Assembly (NCBI GenBank): GCA_900755895.1
Contig: CAAEIG010000104.1
Span: 62,001 to 126,000 of the forward strand
DNA length: 64,000 nt
Reading direction: 5' to 3'
Source of the DNA: Clostridia bacterium
GTDB taxonomy: Bacteria > Bacillota > Clostridia > Oscillospirales > Acutalibacteraceae
The translations under genes and the position numbers were made by a program. A model generated the notes under the pieces. It saw only the letters and a program-made list of their open reading frames with translations, did not search any database and was not told where the DNA came from. Below, piece after piece: positions 40,587-49,146 of the stretch. Every line of letters begins with the position of its first letter. Position 1 is the stretch's first letter.

Positions 40587-41894
40587 TTACGCTTCCACCC
40601 GCTCCACAATCATAGAGGCAATCTCCGGGGGCTGGGGCCCCACCTCCAACGCCTCCAAAAAGCGCTGCTGGCCTCGCTGACACAGTTCTTCACTCTGGGC
40701 GTACAGCCGGGCGATGGGCTGGCCCTTCTCCACGGCATCTCCTTTGTTTTTCAGCAAGACGATCCCCGCGCCGTAATCAATGGGGCTTTCCTTAGTCTCT
40801 CGGCCGGCTCCCAACTCCACAGCAGCCAGACCGCATTCCTCGGCATCCATCCTGGTGAGATATCCTGTTTCCGGTGCAGGCACCTCCACGCAGACCGGGG
40901 ACAATGTCAGCTTCTCCGGGCTAGTGACGACAGTTCCGTCACCGCCCTGGGCCTCCACCATTTGCCGGAACTTCTCCAGCGCCTTGCCGGAGCGAACGGC
41001 CTCCACCGCCCTGGCTCTTGCCTTTGCCATATCCGGAGCCTGGCCTCCCAGGTAGATCATATTGGCGGAGAGCTCTAAACACAGAGCCCTCAGCCGCCGG
41101 TCCCCAGCGCCGGAGAGCACTTCCACTGCCTCCCGTACCTCCAGGGCATTGCCAATGTTTTTACCCAACGGCATATCCATGTCGGTAATCAGGGCCACGG
41201 TACGGCGGCCCACCTGTTCGCCGATGCGCACCATTTCCTGGGCCAGGGCGCGGGAATCCTCCAAGGTTTTCATGAAGGCGCCGGAACCCATCTTCACGTC
41301 CAGCAGGATGGCATCCGCTCCGGCTGCAATCTTCTTGGACATGATGCTGGAGGCGATCAGCGGCAGGCTCTCCACCGTGGCGGTGACGTCCCGGAGAGCG
41401 TACAGCTTCTTATCCGCCGGGCACAGGTTCCCCGACTGACCGATGATCGCCAACCCGGTCCTGTTCACGATGTCGAAGAACTCCTGCCGGGGAATATCCG
41501 TCCGCAGGCCGGGGATGCTTTCCAGCTTATCCACAGTGCCGCCGGTATGGCCCAGACCCCTGCCGCTCATCTTGGCAATCTTCACCCCGCAGGCAGCGGC
41601 GATGGGCCCCAGAATTAAGGAGGTCTTGTCCCCCACGCCGCCGGTGGAGTGCTTATCCACCTTCACTCCGGGGATGGGGGAAAGGTCCACCATATCCCCG
41701 GAGCGGGCCATCTCCAATGTCAGGGCGCCGGTCTCCCTGCGAGTCATACCTTGGAAGAAAATAGCCATCAACAGGGCGCTGGCCTGATAGTCCGGGATCT
41801 CCCCCCGGGTGTACCCCTGGACAAAGAAGTGAATCTCATTGGTGGTCAGCTCACCACCCTCCCGCTTCTTATGGATGATATCATACATGCGCAT
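40587..41894 (-). CDS. pdp: Pyrimidine-nucleoside / thymidine phosphorylase
   Basis: A 435-residue enzyme that splits thymidine, uridine or deoxyuridine with phosphate. VDKHSTGGVGDKTSL is the phosphate/metal signature, MSGRGLGHTGGTVDKLESIPG the pyrimidine-binding family signature and ALRDVTATVESLPLIASSIM the active-site region. The first ATG (41894) lies 7 nt after AAAGGGGG. It follows the GNAT gene by 15 nt in the same operon. With cdd and deoC further upstream on the same strand, it belongs to pyrimidine nucleoside catabolism. Confidence 0.95.
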   Translation of the reverse strand: MRMYDIIHKKREGGELTTNEIHFFVQGYTRGEIPDYQASALLMAIFFQGMTRRETGALTLEMARSGDMVDLSPIPGVKVDKHSTGGVGDKTSLILGPIAAACGVKIAKMSGRGLGHTGGTVDKLESIPGLRTDIPRQEFFDIVNRTGLAIIGQSGNLCPADKKLYALRDVTATVESLPLIASSIMSKKIAAGADAILLDVKMGSGAFMKTLEDSRALAQEMVRIGEQVGRRTVALITDMDMPLGKNIGNALEVREAVEVLSGAGDRRLRALCLELSANMIYLGGQAPDMAKARARAVEAVRSGKALEKFRQMVEAQGGDGTVVTSPEKLTLSPVCVEVPAPETGYLTRMDAEECGLAAVELGAGRETKESPIDYGAGIVLLKNKGDAVEKGQPIARLYAQSEELCQRGQQRFLEALEVGPQPPEIASMIVERVEA

Positions 41895-41909
41895 GGGTAT
41901 GCCCCCTTT

Positions 41910-42455
41910 TTACAGGTAAAGATTCAGATACCAGGCGTCGCAGCGCTGGCCATTCACCTTCATAAAATTCTTATAAAGGCCCATTTTTTCAAAGCCCAAA
42001 TGCTCATAGAGTGCCACGGCTCGCTCATTGTCCGCCCGGACCTCCAGCTGCAGCACCTCCAAGCCGACGTCCTTGGCAAAGGCGATCAGAGCTTCCATGG
42101 CTTTCCGGCCGATACCCAATCCCCAAAAATCCTTCCGCACAGTGACGGACAGTCCTGCCCGGTGAGCCACCCGCTCCCGGGCGGTGAGGGCGTCACAGGA
42201 GGCGATGGTCACCAGTTCCTCGCCCACAAAGCCCACCAGCAGAATGGACTTCTCCTCCTGCCGCTGACGGTCCAAGAAGGCGGTCTCCTGCTCCTCGGGC
42301 ATGGGGAATCCATTTTCCCCAAAGAGGAGATTATCGCTCTCCCCGCCCACACGGTTCAGGTACGCCAAGACCTGGGGGGCATCGCTGCCCTGGGATTCTC
42401 GGAGAATGAGGGTACGTCCGTCCTGCAAGGAAAGCTCTTGAGGGGTGAATTTCAT
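41910..42455 (-). CDS. GNAT family N-acetyltransferase
   Basis: A 181-residue RimI/RimL-like protein: LSVTVRKDFWGLGIGRKAME holds the acetyl-CoA loop GLGIGRK, and LEVRADNERAVALYEHLGFEKMG is the C-terminal signature. Substrate unknown. AAAGGAG stands 8 nt before ATG 42455. It lies between the 157-bp tandem repeats and pdp, 15 nt from the latter, so it is co-transcribed with it. Confidence 0.9.
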   Translation of the reverse strand: MKFTPQELSLQDGRTLILRESQGSDAPQVLAYLNRVGGESDNLLFGENGFPMPEEQETAFLDRQRQEEKSILLVGFVGEELVTIASCDALTARERVAHRAGLSVTVRKDFWGLGIGRKAMEALIAFAKDVGLEVLQLEVRADNERAVALYEHLGFEKMGLYKNFMKVNGQRCDAWYLNLYL

Positions 42456-42500
42456 GGAAGATGCTCCTTTCTGGTTGGGGCAGGGGGTGTACTGGGTTTA

Positions 42501-42857
42501 AGGTCGCGCCTTTTTGAAAAAAGGCGCCCGAAAAACTTTTTTCGTTTTTGGGTCGTTCCTCTCTGACGGTTTCTGCAATCAGGTCGGAAACCGGTCTACG
42601 ACACTTCGTGTCGCCCCGCCCGGTTTCCTGCCTTTTTTTCGGCTGCGCCGGGTTTCAAGGTCGCGCCTTTTTGAAAAAAGGCGCCCGAAAAACTTTTTTC
42701 GTTTTTGGGTCGTTCTTCTCTGACGGTTTCTGCAATCAGGTCGGAAACCGGTCTACGACACTTCGTGTCGCCCCGCCCGGTTTCCTGCCTTTCTTTCGGC
42801 TACGCCGGGTTTCAAGGTCGCAGCTTTTTGAAAAAAGCTGCACCAAAAACTTTTTCG
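42501..42857 (-). repeat. 157-bp tandem direct repeat, about 2.3 copies, of the hairpin element
   Basis: AGGTCG recurs at 42501, 42658 and 42815, exactly 157 bp apart. The two full units are almost identical; the third is partial and reaches the cdd stop. Each unit (minus strand) has CGAAAAA-AGTTTTTCGGGCGC, a GGCGCC(T)n/AAAAAGGCGC hairpin, CCCGGCG(C/T)AGCCG and a large GGAAACCGG/CCGGTTTCC stem. It separates cdd from the GNAT-pdp pair. Confidence 0.9.
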
Positions 42858-43283
42858 TTACTCCTGAAGGTTTCCTGGGCCAAAGGCCATGGGCAACAAC
42901 TCTTTCAAGGTGGTCACCTGCAAGTTTCCCTCCTGGGTGAGGAGAATCTCAAACTCCGGACCACAGAACTCCGCCATGACCTGGCGGCACACTCCGCAAG
43001 GGGCACACAGCTCCCGGGGCTCCTGGCCCACCTTGCCTCCCACAATAGCGATGGCGGAGAACTTCCGCTTTCCGTCATTTACCGCCCGGAAAAAGGCAGT
43101 GCGCTCTGCACAGCAGGTGGCGGTGAATCCGGCGTTCTCAATATTACATCCGGCATACACGGTGCCGTCCTCACAGAGCAGGACGGCTCCGACGGCAAAT
43201 CCGGAATAGGGACAATAGGCGCTTTTTCGGGCTTCCTTGGCCCGCTCCAGCAGCGCCAGGCGCAGGGCGTCTTTCTGCTCCAT
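42858..43283 (-). CDS. cdd: Cytidine deaminase
   Basis: A 141-residue zinc enzyme converting (deoxy)cytidine to (deoxy)uridine. CNIENAGFTATCCAERTAFF holds the catalytic Glu and first zinc Cys (CAERTA), and PCGVCRQVMAEF the other two cysteines. The ATG at 43283 overlaps the deoC stop (TGATG); an adjacent GTG at 43286 is an alternative. AAGGAGG lies upstream. Its stop codon leads straight into the tandem repeat. Confidence 0.95.
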   Translation of the reverse strand: MEQKDALRLALLERAKEARKSAYCPYSGFAVGAVLLCEDGTVYAGCNIENAGFTATCCAERTAFFRAVNDGKRKFSAIAIVGGKVGQEPRELCAPCGVCRQVMAEFCGPEFEILLTQEGNLQVTTLKELLPMAFGPGNLQE

Positions 43284-43939
43284 CACAATCCCGCCTCCTT
43301 GGCCAGCTTCACCAGGCGGCTGGTACCCAGCCGGTCCGCTCCCAGGGTCAGAAACTCCTCGGCGTCCTCCTTGGTGGCGATACCACCGGCGGCTTTCACC
43401 TTCACGTGAGGAGCGGTATATTTGCGCAGGAGGGCCACATCGTGAGCAGTAGCGCCTCCGGTGGAGAAACCGGTGGAAGTCTTGATGTAATCCGCTCCCG
43501 ACTCACTGACCACCTGGCACATACGGATTTTCTCCTCCTCGGTGAGCAGGCAGGTCTCGATAATCACCTTCAGGATCCGACCCTGGCAGGCGTTCTTCAC
43601 CGTCTGGATCTCTGCGCCCACCTGCTGGAACAGCCCGTCTTTCACCCAGCCCAGGTTCACCACCATGTCGATCTCCGCCGCGCCATTCTGCACGGCATTG
43701 GTGGCCTCTGCCGCTTTGATGGGCGCCGTGCTGTAGCCGTTGGGGAAACCGATCACTGTGCAGATGGGCACCTGTCCCTGGGCGTACTGGGCGGCCTGAC
43801 TGACGTAAGAGGCAGGGATACACACGCTGGCGCATCCGTAGTGGATGCCTTCATCCACAATCCGGCGGATGTCCTCCCAGCGAGCCTCTGGCTTCAAGAG
43901 AGTGTGATCCACATGGGTCAGCAGCTCTTTCCAATCCAT
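43283..43939 (-). CDS. deoC: Deoxyribose-phosphate aldolase
   Basis: A 218-residue class I aldolase that cleaves deoxyribose-5-phosphate to acetaldehyde and glyceraldehyde-3-phosphate. DHTLLKP near the N-terminus, KVIIETCLL, the Schiff-base lysine in DYIKTSTGF and the assisting lysine in VKVKAAGGI are present. AGGAGG is 6 nt before ATG 43939. It lies 12 nt after the PfkB kinase and overlaps cdd, so the three form one operon. Confidence 0.96.
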   Translation of the reverse strand: MDWKELLTHVDHTLLKPEARWEDIRRIVDEGIHYGCASVCIPASYVSQAAQYAQGQVPICTVIGFPNGYSTAPIKAAEATNAVQNGAAEIDMVVNLGWVKDGLFQQVGAEIQTVKNACQGRILKVIIETCLLTEEEKIRMCQVVSESGADYIKTSTGFSTGGATAHDVALLRKYTAPHVKVKAAGGIATKEDAEEFLTLGADRLGTSRLVKLAKEAGL

Positions 43940-43951
43940 GGTATTCCTCCT

Positions 43952-44896
43952 TTAGGCAATGCCCGCCAAGATGATCTGGGACAGCTTCTCCCGGGTGGGC
44001 AATCCTTCATTGTCGCTGCGGTGGGTGATCTGGATGGCTCCAATGACGTTCCCGCGGAAGGTGGCCTCCTCCAGGGACTCCCCTTCCGCCAGGGCGCTGA
44101 TGACACCGGCTGCAAAGCCGTCTCCGGCGCCCACGGTATCCACCTTCTCCTTCACGGGGAAAGCCGGAGAATACCCGGACTTGCCACCCTTCTCTGAGAA
44201 GTATGCCCCTTCTTTTCCGGTTTTCACCACCACATTCTTCACACCCATGTCGTGGTAGAACTCCGCGATACCCTCGGGCGTATCCCGTCCGGTGAGGAGC
44301 TTACCCTCGCCGATACCCGGCAGCACGGTCTCCACACCCTGAGCCAGACTGTTCAGGGTGGCGATCATCTGCTTTTCGCTGGGCCACAGCTGGGGACGCA
44401 GGTTGGGGTCAAAGGAGATGGGCAGCTCCAGGGCTTCAGCCCGGCGCATCAAGCGCTTGGTGGCTGCCAGGGCACTGTCGGACACGGCCGGGAAAATACC
44501 CGTCACATGGAGCCGCTCACAGCCGGACAGGTCCAAGCTGTCGATGTCGTGAGTGGTCAGCTGGGACGCTGCTGAACCCTTGCGGTAATAGGCGATATCC
44601 GGGTCACCTTGCTGGGTGAATCCCTTCATCATGAAGCCTGTCTGAGCCGTCTCAGTCTGCATCACCAGGTCCGTGGCAATGCCGTTTTTCCGCATCCCGT
44701 TCAAAATCCGCTCCCCCAGGGGGTCAAAGCCCAGCCGGGTGCAATAGGCAGGCGTATGGCCCAGCCGTGCCAGACCCACGGCCACATTGTACTCCGCTCC
44801 CGCAATGGACGCGGTAAAGCTGTTGACCTCGCTGAGCGGTCCTGTTTCATTGGCCATGAACAAGCCCATAGGCTCACCCATTAAGATTATTTTCAT
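43952..44896 (-). CDS. PfkB-family carbohydrate kinase, 2-keto-3-deoxygluconate-kinase-like
   Basis: A 314-residue ribokinase-fold enzyme. FTASIAGAEYNVAVGLARLG is PfkB signature 1, FDPNLRPQLW is typical of KdgK-type kinases, and DTVGAGDGFAAG is signature 2 with the catalytic Asp. KDG or a related keto-deoxy sugar is the likely substrate, but the deoC partner leaves deoxyribose or ribose open. GGAGGG is 7 nt before ATG 44896; the longer frame lacks conservation. The manA gene is 70 nt upstream without a visible promoter between them. Confidence 0.85.
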   Translation of the reverse strand: MKIILMGEPMGLFMANETGPLSEVNSFTASIAGAEYNVAVGLARLGHTPAYCTRLGFDPLGERILNGMRKNGIATDLVMQTETAQTGFMMKGFTQQGDPDIAYYRKGSAASQLTTHDIDSLDLSGCERLHVTGIFPAVSDSALAATKRLMRRAEALELPISFDPNLRPQLWPSEKQMIATLNSLAQGVETVLPGIGEGKLLTGRDTPEGIAEFYHDMGVKNVVVKTGKEGAYFSEKGGKSGYSPAFPVKEKVDTVGAGDGFAAGVISALAEGESLEEATFRGNVIGAIQITHRSDNEGLPTREKLSQIILAGIA

Positions 44897-44966
44897 TGTG
44901 ATCCCTCCAAACCATCCAATTATTTCCAAAATCTACCGAGCAATTGCGAACTGTATCCGATGAACG

Positions 44967-45929
44967 TTAAGGCACCATGGTCTCGATCAGGGCTCCCTGA
45001 CCAACCACACGCACCCGGCCCGTACCCGCCGGAACAAACACGCTATCCCCTGGATTGAGCACCAAGCTGTTCTCCGGTCCGCTGACCTGGAGCACTCCCT
45101 CCACGCAGAGCAGGGACACAAAGCTATCCTCCCCAACCTGGAGCATCAGCGCCTCCTCCACCTGGAGCTTCTGGGTGGAAAAGTACTTACACGCGCCCAA
45201 CTGCTGGACAGTTCCTCCCGCAGGAGCCATCACCGGCCCCCCATGGGCACTGGTGTCCGAGGGGGTCAAGCGGCAGACGTCCAGAGCCTTCTCCAGGTGC
45301 AGCTCCCGGGGCTTGCCGTCGGCGCCCCGACGGTCGTAGTCGTAGACGCGGTAGGTGCAGTTGGAGTTCTGCTGGATCTCCGCAATGAGGATCCCCGCTC
45401 CAATGGCATGGATGGTCCCGGCCTCAATGAAGAACACATCCCCAGGATGGACCTCCACCTTGCCCAACACCTCCAGGATGGTGTTGTCCTGGATGCGCTG
45501 GCGGAACTCCTCCTTGGTCATGGGGCGGTTGACCCCAAAGTACAGGAAAGCGCCCTCCTGGCAGTCCACAATGTACCACATCTCGGTCTTGCCGTACTCC
45601 CCCTCCACCTTCAGGGCGTATTCGTCACTGGGGTGGACTTGGATGGACAGGGGATCCTTGGCGTCAATGAGCTTGATGAGCACGGGGAAATTCTCAAAAG
45701 CCCCAGCGCTCTTGCCCAAGACCTCCTTCCCCGCCTGCTGAATGTATTGGCTCAGGGTCAGGCCGTCATACTCCCCGCCCAGGATCTTGCTCTCCCCCGC
45801 CGGATGGGTGGACAGCTCCCAGCTTTCGGCCACTTTGTCGAAATCGCAGGGCTTGTGATAGACGTCCCGCAGCTTGGTCCCGCCCCAAAGATAATCTTTG
45901 AAAGCAGGGGTCAGCCTCTCTATTTTCAT
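44967..45929 (-). CDS. manA: Mannose-6-phosphate isom(erase), class I
   Basis: A 320-residue zinc cupin isomerase linking mannose-6-phosphate and fructose-6-phosphate. QVHPSDEYALKVEGEYGKTEMWYI contains the zinc-binding Gln/His and Glu (QVHP, KTEMWY), and EAGTIHAIGAG the further His. Class I small form, as in Bacillus ManA. The ATG at 45929 follows GGAGGG by 7 nt, the same ribosome-site arrangement as the PfkB gene. Likely first gene of manA-pfkB-deoC-cdd. Confidence 0.92.
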   Translation of the reverse strand: MKIERLTPAFKDYLWGGTKLRDVYHKPCDFDKVAESWELSTHPAGESKILGGEYDGLTLSQYIQQAGKEVLGKSAGAFENFPVLIKLIDAKDPLSIQVHPSDEYALKVEGEYGKTEMWYIVDCQEGAFLYFGVNRPMTKEEFRQRIQDNTILEVLGKVEVHPGDVFFIEAGTIHAIGAGILIAEIQQNSNCTYRVYDYDRRGADGKPRELHLEKALDVCRLTPSDTSAHGGPVMAPAGGTVQQLGACKYFSTQKLQVEEALMLQVGEDSFVSLLCVEGVLQVSGPENSLVLNPGDSVFVPAGTGRVRVVGQGALIETMVP

Positions 45930-45983
45930 TGACAATCCCTCCAAAGTTTGCATCTTTGTCACCGTGTGTTACAAGACTGTCAC

Positions 45984-46012
45984 GGGACAAATTCTTCCCT
46001 TTATGGTATACT
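45984..46012 (+). promoter_or_regulatory. Promoter of the paralogous membrane protein pair
   Basis: GGGACA (45984-45989), 17 nt, TATACT (46007-46012), 53 nt before the first start codon. Confidence 0.6.
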
Positions 46013-46064
46013 ATTTTTAGGAAAAAGGCAAATTTTTTTCCTAGGAGAGAGGAGGAGATTCCTC

Positions 46065-46856
46065 ATGAAAAAGAAAGTATTTGCACTCTTTGCCGCCCTG
46101 GTTTTGATCCTCACTCTGCCGGTGACGGCCCTAGCCAACGCCGCCGAACCGCCCCGGCTTTCGGTGGTGGTTCTAAACCCGCCAAAGGATTTGGAGCTCT
46201 CCCTAGTATTCACTCTGGGGGATGAGATGGAACCGGTGGAGGCCGAAGCCCAACAGCTAGCCTGGGAGGGTTACTACCTGTTTCGACCGGCCTCCTTCCC
46301 CGACTTTTGGGACTGGGACAGCTCTCCGGAGAACATGACCCTGGCCCTGGTGGCCAAAACCGGTGGGGAGAGTTTTTCCGTCCCCCTGGACAATGGGACC
46401 CTCACCCAGAATACCGGCTCCTACTACAACAACCTGTGTGTGCTGGACCTGTCCACTGGGACACTGACTCCAGGGGCTCCCTGGTGGCGGCAGCCGGCGC
46501 TAGTGGCACTGCGGCTGGGGCTGACCCTGCTTTTGGAGGGGCTGGTGTTCCTGCTGTTTGGGTACCGGCAGCGCCGCAGTTGGATTGTCTTTCTCGTGGT
46601 CAATCTGATCACCCAAGGGGCGGTGAACGCCCTGCTGCTGTGGGGGATCGGTCCCTTTGGCAATCTGTACTCCGTGGGCATCGCCTATTGGCTGCTGTAC
46701 GTGCCCATGGAGCTGGCGGTGCTTGCTGCGGAGATTGTGGCCTTCCGCAAGCTGCTGCAGGAAAAGAACAAGCTTTCCGCCACCATCTGCGCCATTGTGG
46801 CTAACCTGGTCAGCTGGCTGCTAGGCGGCGCAATGCTGACCTACCTGCCACTGTGA
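46065..46856 (+). CDS. Membrane protein of unknown function, paralogue 1
   Basis: A 263-residue protein. A signal peptide (1-22, ending TALANA) precedes an outside domain of about 115 residues, followed by four membrane helices (about 145-260). Shared with the next gene are PWWRQPALVALR, LTLLLEG, the near-identical core SWxVFLVVNLITQGAVN, and ANLVSWxLGG near the C-terminus. I recognise no named domain. GGAGGAG precedes ATG 46065. The pair is co-directional, 20 nt apart, under one promoter. Confidence 0.8.
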   Translation: MKKKVFALFAALVLILTLPVTALANAAEPPRLSVVVLNPPKDLELSLVFTLGDEMEPVEAEAQQLAWEGYYLFRPASFPDFWDWDSSPENMTLALVAKTGGESFSVPLDNGTLTQNTGSYYNNLCVLDLSTGTLTPGAPWWRQPALVALRLGLTLLLEGLVFLLFGYRQRRSWIVFLVVNLITQGAVNALLLWGIGPFGNLYSVGIAYWLLYVPMELAVLAAEIVAFRKLLQEKNKLSATICAIVANLVSWLLGGAMLTYLPL

Positions 46857-46876
46857 TTTGAGGGAGGAGGCTCTTT

Positions 46877-47656
46877 ATGAAAAAAAGATGCCTAACACTG
46901 ATCCTCGCCCTAGTGCTCTGCCTGGGAGTGCCGGTGACGGCTTCCGCCAACGGACTGGAGTCCCCCTGCCTGACGGTATTGGTGCCCCATCCCACTTGGA
47001 AGCTATCCCTCACCCTGGAATTTGACGCTGGCACCTCCCTGGAACCCCTAGTGCTGACCCGGGAGGGAAAGGCCTGGGAAACTTACTACCGGTTTCGTTA
47101 CTACGACCTTCGGGGCTCCTTGTCCTGGAGCCATGGCCCCCAAAATTTGGAAGGGGCCCAGCTTTTGGTGGACACGGGAACAGAGACCTTCTCCATTCCT
47201 GTGGACCCGGAGGGCTTCACCACCTATGACAACCTGGTGACCCTGGATCTGCTGGGCCGCCGTTTGATCTACGGACAGCCCTGGTGGCGGCAGCCGCTGC
47301 TGGTGGTCCTGCGAGTGGTGCTGACCCTGCTTCTGGAGGGGGCAGTCTTCTATCTGTCGGGCTATCGAACGAAGCGGAGCTGGCTGGTGTTCCTGGTGGT
47401 GAACCTGATCACCCAGGGAGCGGTGAATGTGTTTGTTCAAGTGCTGTTTCCGGCAGCGGTGGAAGCTTACTGGGGCATGGTGCTGGGGATGTTCTTCTAC
47501 ACGCCCGTCGAAATCGGCGTGCTGGTGGTGGAGATGTTGGCCTTTGGCCTGCTGCTCAAGGAGCACCGCAAACGCCGGGCCGTGGGCTATGCCGTCCTGG
47601 CCAACCTGGTCAGCTGGGCTCTGGGCGGATGGCTGATCCTCGGCCTGCCGATGTGA
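46877..47656 (+). CDS. Membrane protein of unknown function, paralogue 2
   Basis: A 259-residue homologue of the preceding gene with the same plan: signal peptide ending TASANG, outside domain (LTVLVPHPTWKLSLTLEF...), then PWWRQPLLVVLR and four helices with the shared VFLVVNLITQGAVN core. The outside domains have diverged more than the membrane parts, so the two may form a heterodimer with different ligands (inference). GGGAGGAGG lies before ATG 46877. Confidence 0.8.
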   Translation: MKKRCLTLILALVLCLGVPVTASANGLESPCLTVLVPHPTWKLSLTLEFDAGTSLEPLVLTREGKAWETYYRFRYYDLRGSLSWSHGPQNLEGAQLLVDTGTETFSIPVDPEGFTTYDNLVTLDLLGRRLIYGQPWWRQPLLVVLRVVLTLLLEGAVFYLSGYRTKRSWLVFLVVNLITQGAVNVFVQVLFPAAVEAYWGMVLGMFFYTPVEIGVLVVEMLAFGLLLKEHRKRRAVGYAVLANLVSWALGGWLILGLPM

Positions 47657-47708
47657 AACACCGGCGATTCTCGAAGCGTATTTCTGAATTCAACCTTCAT
47701 TTCCATAG

Positions 47709-47746
47709 AAAATGTCCCGCCCGGGGGAACCCAGGCGGGACATTTT
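47709..47746. terminator. Bidirectional terminator between the paralogue pair and the PBP gene
   Basis: AAATGTCCCGCC...GGCGGGACATTT, convergent genes on both sides. Confidence 0.88.
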
Positions 47747-47760
47747 ATACTCTCATTGTA

Positions 47761-49122
47761 TCAAGCCAAGGCGCTGAGCACTGCGCTGGCCACAGATCCG
47801 GCAGTCTCGATGCCGCCGGCGCCGTCTTCCACCACGATGGAAAAGGCATAGGGATAGGTGGTGGAATCGCAGAAGCCCACCATCCAGCAGTTGGGTCCCT
47901 TGCCCTCTCCCACTTCGCCAGTGCCGGTCTTGGCGCAGACATTCATGCCGCTGGGGAACAGCCAGTCCCCGTAGTAGTTCTCCACGTTGCTCCGGAGCAG
48001 CGTCTTCAGATTCTGCGCCTCAGTGGAGGTCACCAGCTGACGGCTGCTTCCACCCAGGGAATCCAGCAAACTGCTATCCTGGGTGAGCACCGGCTGGGTA
48101 TAGGTACCCCCATTGGCGATGGCACCCATGAGCACCATCATGTGATAGGGATTCGCCAGCACCGTATACTGGCCCACACCTGCCCAGCCCAGCTGGTTGG
48201 TGTTGGCATCGGTGAGGTCAATGGTGCTCTCCGCAGTGTTCACGGAGCCCAGATGAAACTCCATGTCAAAGCCCATCTCCTTGGCCTTCTTCTCCAGGGC
48301 CTCTGCGCCCAGCTCGTTGGCCAAATGAGCAAAGTACACGTTGCAGGAATTTCCCAAGGCCGCCGCCATATCCTGGGTACCATGGGCATGTCCGTTGAGA
48401 CAGGTGATGTCGCTGCCGGCGAACTCTTCGGCACCCTGGCAATCATAGGTGATGGAGCTCCAGCTGTCAGGCCAGCGCTCCATGGCCGCCGCTGCGGTGA
48501 CAATCTTGAAGATGGAGCCGGGAGTGAAAGTTCCGGAAAGCGTGTTGTCCAGATAGACACCTTCATAGGCCTCGTTGGTCTCCAAGTCCTCCGGGACGGC
48601 AGCAGGATCAAAGGTGGGAGTGCTCACCTTCACCAGGATCTCCCCAGTTTTATAGTTGTAGACAATCACCCCGCCGTTTTTGCCCCCCAGGGCATTGTAG
48701 GCCGCGGCGCAGGCGGACTGGTCCACGGTGAGGGCAATATCGCTGCCCATGCGGTTGAAAATGGTGTCGTTGAGCCCTGTGACAATATTATAGCCAGAAA
48801 GCTTGCTGCGCATGGTGTACTGCACGCTGGTGGAGATGTATCCATAGGGATCCCCCACCGTGTGGAGCAAAGCCCGGCGAACCGTCTCATCGCCGCTGTA
48901 AAGCCGCTGGCCGTCCTCTGTGGAAGCCAACAGGTTGTCGTTGCGATCGGTGATATCCCCCAGCTTTACGGTGGAATTCTCCGAGTAAACATGGCCGTTA
49001 TATGGCTGCATGGCCCACTGGCTGCCGTTGGTCACATACTGGAACAACAGATACCCTAGCCCACCCAAAAAGGCGGCAAGCAGCAGGTACAGCACCATGG
49101 AGCGGAATCCTGTTGTACGCAT
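47761..49122 (-). CDS. Penicillin-binding protein, transpeptidase (PbpA-like, class B)
   Basis: A 453-residue enzyme anchored by one helix (about 9-28). The transpeptidase domain shows the active-site Ser in GSIFK (SxxK), SCN (SxN) and KTGTGE (KTG). The N-terminal dimerisation domain is short, as in actinobacterial PbpA. It cross-links peptidoglycan, and pairs with a SEDS glycosyltransferase: the FHA-FtsW/RodA fusion ends 24 nt upstream. Start at 49122 with AAAGGAGA upstream. Last gene of the minus-strand unit. Confidence 0.93.
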   Translation of the reverse strand: MRTTGFRSMVLYLLLAAFLGGLGYLLFQYVTNGSQWAMQPYNGHVYSENSTVKLGDITDRNDNLLASTEDGQRLYSGDETVRRALLHTVGDPYGYISTSVQYTMRSKLSGYNIVTGLNDTIFNRMGSDIALTVDQSACAAAYNALGGKNGGVIVYNYKTGEILVKVSTPTFDPAAVPEDLETNEAYEGVYLDNTLSGTFTPGSIFKIVTAAAAMERWPDSWSSITYDCQGAEEFAGSDITCLNGHAHGTQDMAAALGNSCNVYFAHLANELGAEALEKKAKEMGFDMEFHLGSVNTAESTIDLTDANTNQLGWAGVGQYTVLANPYHMMVLMGAIANGGTYTQPVLTQDSSLLDSLGGSSRQLVTSTEAQNLKTLLRSNVENYYGDWLFPSGMNVCAKTGTGEVGEGKGPNCWMVGFCDSTTYPYAFSIVVEDGAGGIETAGSVASAVLSALA

Positions 49123-49146
49123 AGATCAGTCTCCTTTCTCGGCCAC

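Noticed and set aside
42501..42857. CRISPR array
   Set aside because: Units are 157-bp head-to-tail copies without spacers and no cas gene is present.
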